From: JALUZX01 sp964561605
Lineage (GTDB): Bacteria; Planctomycetota; UBA1135; JALUZX01
Direction of reading: 5' to 3'
DNA length: 64,000 nt
Assembly (NCBI GenBank): GCA_964561605.1
Contig: CAZLQD010000039.1
Coordinates: 62,001-126,000, forward strand
Shown here in pieces: positions 60,976 to 64,000 of this stretch (its first letter is position 1; each line of letters starts with the position of its first letter). Below the pieces are notes generated by a model. That model was given only the letters and a program-made list of their open reading frames with translations. It ran no database searches and had not been told where the DNA came from. A program made the position numbers and the translations under genes.

Positions 60976-62309
60976 GTGCGCTTCCTCCCCCATCCCGCTC
61001 CGCCGGTCTCACCTTTGAAGAAGCCGTCGTAGTTCCTCATGACCAGCATGGCGTTGAGCTTCTCGATGAAGTCGAGGGCCACCTCCACCACGATCAGCAC
61101 CGAGGTGCCTCCCATGAAGAGGGCGATGGCGTAGGGCACGTTCAAGGAGTCCGTCACAAGGGAGGGAAGGAAGGCGATGGCCGCCAGGAAGACCGACCCT
61201 GCCAGGGTGAGACGGGTCATGACCCCCTCCAGGAACTCGGCCGTCCGGTGGCCCGGACGGATCCCGGGGATGAAGGAGCCGTACTCCTTGAGGTTGTCGG
61301 CGATCTCCTTGGGCTGGAACATGAGGCTGTTCCAGAAGAAGGAGAAGAAGACGATCATGCCGCAGTAGAAGATCCAGTACCACCAGCCCCGGCTCTGGCC
61401 GAAGGCGTCGGAGAGCCAGACGAAGCTCGGATCCACCCTCTCCAGGACCTTCCCCAGCATGTTGGGGATCACCGTGAGGGCCGAGGCGAAGATGATGGGC
61501 ATCACGCCGGCCTGGTTGACCTTGATGGGAAGGAAGTGCCTCTGCCCGCCGTAGACCTTCCGGCCCCGGGTGAGCTTGGCCTGTTGGATCGGGATCCGTC
61601 TTTGCGCCTTCGTTATGTAGACGATGACGAAGACCGTCACCGCCCATGCCAGGGCGAAGAGAAGGAGGGTCTTGATCTTCTCGTCCTGGGAGAGGCCCTG
61701 GGAACCCCAGTAGTTCAGGATGTAGGAGGGCATCCTGGCGATGATGCCCGCCATGATGATCAGCGAGACGCCGTTTCCCACGCCGTATTCGGTAATCTGC
61801 TCGCCGATCCACATGATGAAGATCGAACCGGCCGTGAAGGCCGTCATGGCCACCAGGGAGTAACCCAGGGTGACTCCTCCCGGGACCAGCTTGGGGTTGT
61901 TGAGGACCCCGTAGATCACGAAGTAGGACTGGACGATGCAGATGGGCACCGTGGCGTAACGGGTATACTGGTTGATCTTCTTCTGTCCCGCCCCGCCTTC
62001 CTTGGACAAAGCCTCCAGGCTGGGCACCACCTTCACCAGGAGGGAGAAGATGATGCTCGCCGAGATGTAAGGCATGACCCCGAGGGAGAAGATCACCGCG
62101 CTACCGAGCTGGGAACCGGTGAGCATGCTCATGATCCCCAGCAGGGAGTTGTGCATGGACTTCTTGGCGAACTCCGCCAGGACCGAAACGTCCACCCCGG
62201 GAATCGGGATGTGGAATCCGATCCGGTAGACGAAGAGAAGCCCCATCGTGATGAGGAGCTTCCTCCTGAGGTCGGGGATCCGGAAGAGGTTGGACGCGGA
62301 GAAGGTCAT
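60972..62309 (-). CDS. secY: Preprotein translocase subunit SecY
   Basis: The 445-residue protein has ten hydrophobic segments. The plug/lateral-gate region reads RIGFHIPIPGVD near the first helix, and the cytosolic-loop motif is AKLTRGRKVYGGQRHFLPIKVNQ. Length and order after rplO are standard. It forms the Sec channel that exports the many signal-peptide proteins encoded here. Confidence 0.97.
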   Translation of the reverse strand: MTFSASNLFRIPDLRRKLLITMGLLFVYRIGFHIPIPGVDVSVLAEFAKKSMHNSLLGIMSMLTGSQLGSAVIFSLGVMPYISASIIFSLLVKVVPSLEALSKEGGAGQKKINQYTRYATVPICIVQSYFVIYGVLNNPKLVPGGVTLGYSLVAMTAFTAGSIFIMWIGEQITEYGVGNGVSLIIMAGIIARMPSYILNYWGSQGLSQDEKIKTLLLFALAWAVTVFVIVYITKAQRRIPIQQAKLTRGRKVYGGQRHFLPIKVNQAGVMPIIFASALTVIPNMLGKVLERVDPSFVWLSDAFGQSRGWWYWIFYCGMIVFFSFFWNSLMFQPKEIADNLKEYGSFIPGIRPGHRTAEFLEGVMTRLTLAGSVFLAAIAFLPSLVTDSLNVPYAIALFMGGTSVLIVVEVALDFIEKLNAMLVMRNYDGFFKGETGGAGWGRKRT

Positions 62310-62311
62310 GG

Positions 62312-62755
62312 TCAGACCACCTCGACCTTCCCGCCGGCTTTCTCGATCTTCTCCCTGGCGGAACGGGAGAATTTCTTTGCCACCACGGTCAGGGGCTTGG
62401 TGAGTTCACCGTTCCCCAGGACCTTCAGGTGGTCGCTCTCCTTGGAGCAGAGCCCCTTGGAGAGGACGGCCTCCAGGTCCACCCTGGCTCCGGCCTCGAA
62501 GACCTCAAGGGCGCCGACATTGATGATCGTGTAGACCTTGCGGAAGAGGGCGTTGGAGAAGCCCCGCTTGGGGACCCTCCGGAAGAGGGGCATCTGGCCG
62601 CCTTCGAAGCCCAGGCTCATGGAATTCCCGGAGCGGGCCCCCGCACCCTTGGTGCCGCGGCCGCAGGTCTTTCCTTTGCCCGAGCCGGTCCCCCTGCCGA
62701 CCCTCATGGGGCGGGTGTTCTTGACACCCCGACTCGTTGCGTCCGTCAGGTTCAT
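62312..62755 (-). CDS. rplO: Ribosomal protein uL15
   Basis: The 147-residue protein has the basic Gly-rich N-terminus GRGTGSGKGKTCGRGTKGAG and EGGQMPLFRRVPKRGF. The ATG overlaps the rpsE stop as TGATG. No rpmD (uL30) intervenes between rpsE and rplO. Confidence 0.96.
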   Translation of the reverse strand: MNLTDATSRGVKNTRPMRVGRGTGSGKGKTCGRGTKGAGARSGNSMSLGFEGGQMPLFRRVPKRGFSNALFRKVYTIINVGALEVFEAGARVDLEAVLSKGLCSKESDHLKVLGNGELTKPLTVVAKKFSRSAREKIEKAGGKVEVV

Positions 62756-63261
62756 CAGAGCTTCACCCCCCTTAGTTTCTGCACTTCCTCCCTGGTCTTC
62801 AGGCGGGCGAGCCCGTCCAGGGTGGCCTTCACCAGGTTGATGGGATTCCGGGAGCCGTAGGCCTTGGTCAGGATGTCCTGGATCCCGGCCTTCTCCAGGA
62901 CGGCGCGGACGGCCCCCCCGGCGATGATGCCCGTTCCGGGAGCCGCCGGGATGAGCTTCACCCGGGAGGCACCGAAGACCCCCATGATGGCGTGGGGGAT
63001 GGTGGAACCCTTCCGGGCGATCCGGACCAGGTGCTTGTACCCGTCCTTCTTGGCCTTCTCCATGGCGGAGGGAACGTCCTTCGCCTTGCCGAAGCCCACG
63101 CCGACGACGCCGTTCTCGTTCCCCACGACGGTGAGGGCGCTGAAGGAGAAACGCCTCCCGCCCTTCACAACGGCGGCGGTCCGGTTGATGGCGACCACCG
63201 TGTCCACAAGGTCGTAGGTGATGGCCTCGTCGCGATCGATGTAGGTAAGCTTGCGCTTCAT
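62755..63261 (-). CDS. rpsE: Ribosomal protein uS5
   Basis: The 168-residue protein has the double-stranded-RNA-binding-like core with VVKGGRRFSFSALTVVGN and GVGFGKAKDVPSAMEKA, then PAAPGTGIIAGGAVRAVLE. It overlaps rplO, which is unusual as uL30 is normally between them. Confidence 0.97.
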   Translation of the reverse strand: MKRKLTYIDRDEAITYDLVDTVVAINRTAAVVKGGRRFSFSALTVVGNENGVVGVGFGKAKDVPSAMEKAKKDGYKHLVRIARKGSTIPHAIMGVFGASRVKLIPAAPGTGIIAGGAVRAVLEKAGIQDILTKAYGSRNPINLVKATLDGLARLKTREEVQKLRGVKL

Positions 63262-63265
63262 CTTC

Positions 63266-63634
63266 CTAGAACTCCAATCCGCCTTTGCGGGCTCCCTCGG
63301 CCAGGGCCTTCACTCTCCCGTGGTAGCGGTGCCACCCACGGTCGAACTTGACCTTCTTGATTCCCTTCGCCAGGGCCCTTTCGGCGAGCACCTGCCCCAC
63401 CTTCTCGGCCGCCTCGGTCTTCTTGATCCCCTGGAGGGAATCCCGGATCTCCTTGTCCAGGGAAGAGGCGGCGCAAAGGGTCTTCCCCTCGCTGTCGTCG
63501 ATGATCTGGCAATAGACCTGGGCGCGGCTCCGGTAGACGGAGAGCCTGGGCCTCACCGGATCCCGCCTGAGGACCCGGCGGACGTGAAGGGCCTTCCGGC
63601 GCCTCTTCTTCGCAAGGCTTTTCTGCTTATTCAT
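63266..63634 (-). CDS. rplR: Ribosomal protein uL18
   Basis: The 122-residue protein starts MNKQKSLAKKRRRKALHVRR and has RPRLSVYRSRAQVYCQIIDD and the C-terminal DRGWHRYHGRVKALAEGAR. It lies 8 bases after rplF and 4 before rpsE. Confidence 0.96.
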   Translation of the reverse strand: MNKQKSLAKKRRRKALHVRRVLRRDPVRPRLSVYRSRAQVYCQIIDDSEGKTLCAASSLDKEIRDSLQGIKKTEAAEKVGQVLAERALAKGIKKVKFDRGWHRYHGRVKALAEGARKGGLEF

Positions 63635-63642
63635 CCCTAATC

Positions 63643-64000
63643 CTACCCACCGGAAGTCAGGGACTTGCCCGGTTTCAGACGAACAACCTCGTCGGCGTAA
63701 CGAATCCCCTTGCCCTTGTAAGGCTCGGGGGGACGAACTCTACGGACGTTGGCCGCGAACTGTCCCACTTCCTGCCTGTCGATCCCCTTCACCACGATCT
63801 CCGTGGGGGAAGGGCACTCGACCTGCAGGCTCTTGGGAACGGGAATCTCCACGGGGTGGCAGAACCCGATCTGAAGGACCAGCTTCCCCCCCTGGACCTT
63901 GGCGTTGTAGCCCACGCCCACGATGGAGAGCTTCTTCTCCCAGGGCTGGGAGACTCCCCGGACCATGTTGGCCAGGCAGGCCCGGACCAGGCCGTGGTAG
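63643..64000 (-). CDS. rplF: Ribosomal protein uL6, N-terminus cut by window edge
   Basis: About 119 residues of the C-terminal two thirds are visible, including YHGLVRACLANMVRGVSQPW-type segment and SPTEIVVKGIDRQEVGQFAA, ending in PEPYKGKGIRYADEVVRLKPGKS-like text. The reading frame stays open to base 64000, so the true start lies outside the window. Confidence 0.96.
   Translation of the reverse strand, partial: YHGLVRACLANMVRGVSQPWEKKLSIVGVGYNAKVQGGKLVLQIGFCHPVEIPVPKSLQVECPSPTEIVVKGIDRQEVGQFAANVRRVRPPEPYKGKGIRYADEVVRLKPGKSLTSGG

Overview
The window reads as one contiguous stretch of a GC-rich Gram-negative bacterial chromosome. Coding density is high, most genes lie on the minus strand, coding strands are purine-rich, and Arg-AGG, Lys-AAG and Glu-GAG codons are common. 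Secreted and lipoprotein genes, a type IV pilus set with a secretin, a LpoB-like lipoprotein, a gliding-type ABC exporter and a secreted TPPII-like protease point to a two-membrane bacterium. My best guess is Planctomycetota or a neighbouring deep lineage. That rests on gene content only; no 16S rRNA is present.

Layout. 1-6,839 (minus): an envelope cluster of ABC ATPase, permease, GldG-like protein, DUF4340 protein, membrane protein and a DUF58 protein cut by the left edge. 7,018-12,388: rho, clpP with a coupled secreted protein, greA and a degenerate KDPG-aldolase-like gene. 12,473-26,508: tRNA-Pro, an aldo/keto reductase, a secreted protein with its own promoter and terminator, a heparinase-like enzyme, a TPPII-like protease, a FIST protein, a glycosyltransferase, an SLC13 transporter and a VIT/vWA protein. 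26,569-30,212 (minus): a four-gene lipoprotein operon (CsgG/FlgO-like, LpoB-like, COG3014-like, PEGA-like) whose first gene is split in two frames at a run of ten A. 30,343-45,564 (minus): coaX and a PDZ protein; pilT; obg-rpmA-rplU; rng with a DUF2344 gene; pilQ, a pilO-pilP fusion, pilN, pilM; HPr, ptsN and hpf; truA.

45,674-49,492 (minus) is the classic tadA, tRNA-Ser x2, SRP RNA, dnaX, ybaB, recR block. The SRP RNA is the large type with an Alu domain. 49,687-56,688 holds an N-acyl-ornithine carbamoyltransferase, an epimerase, an alpha-oxoamine synthase resembling serine palmitoyltransferase, and dnaE. 56,778-64,000 (minus) is the distal spc/alpha operon from rplF (cut by the right edge) to rplQ. 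It lacks rpmD and map, and ends in a small one-helix membrane protein.

No CRISPR array, insertion sequence, prophage or attachment site was seen. Nothing here is a clear-cut new system. The best candidates for something undescribed are the lipoprotein operon with its A10 frame break, the Ala-Ser-Lys-Pro linkers shared by three unrelated envelope proteins, and several conserved-fold enzymes with altered key residues.
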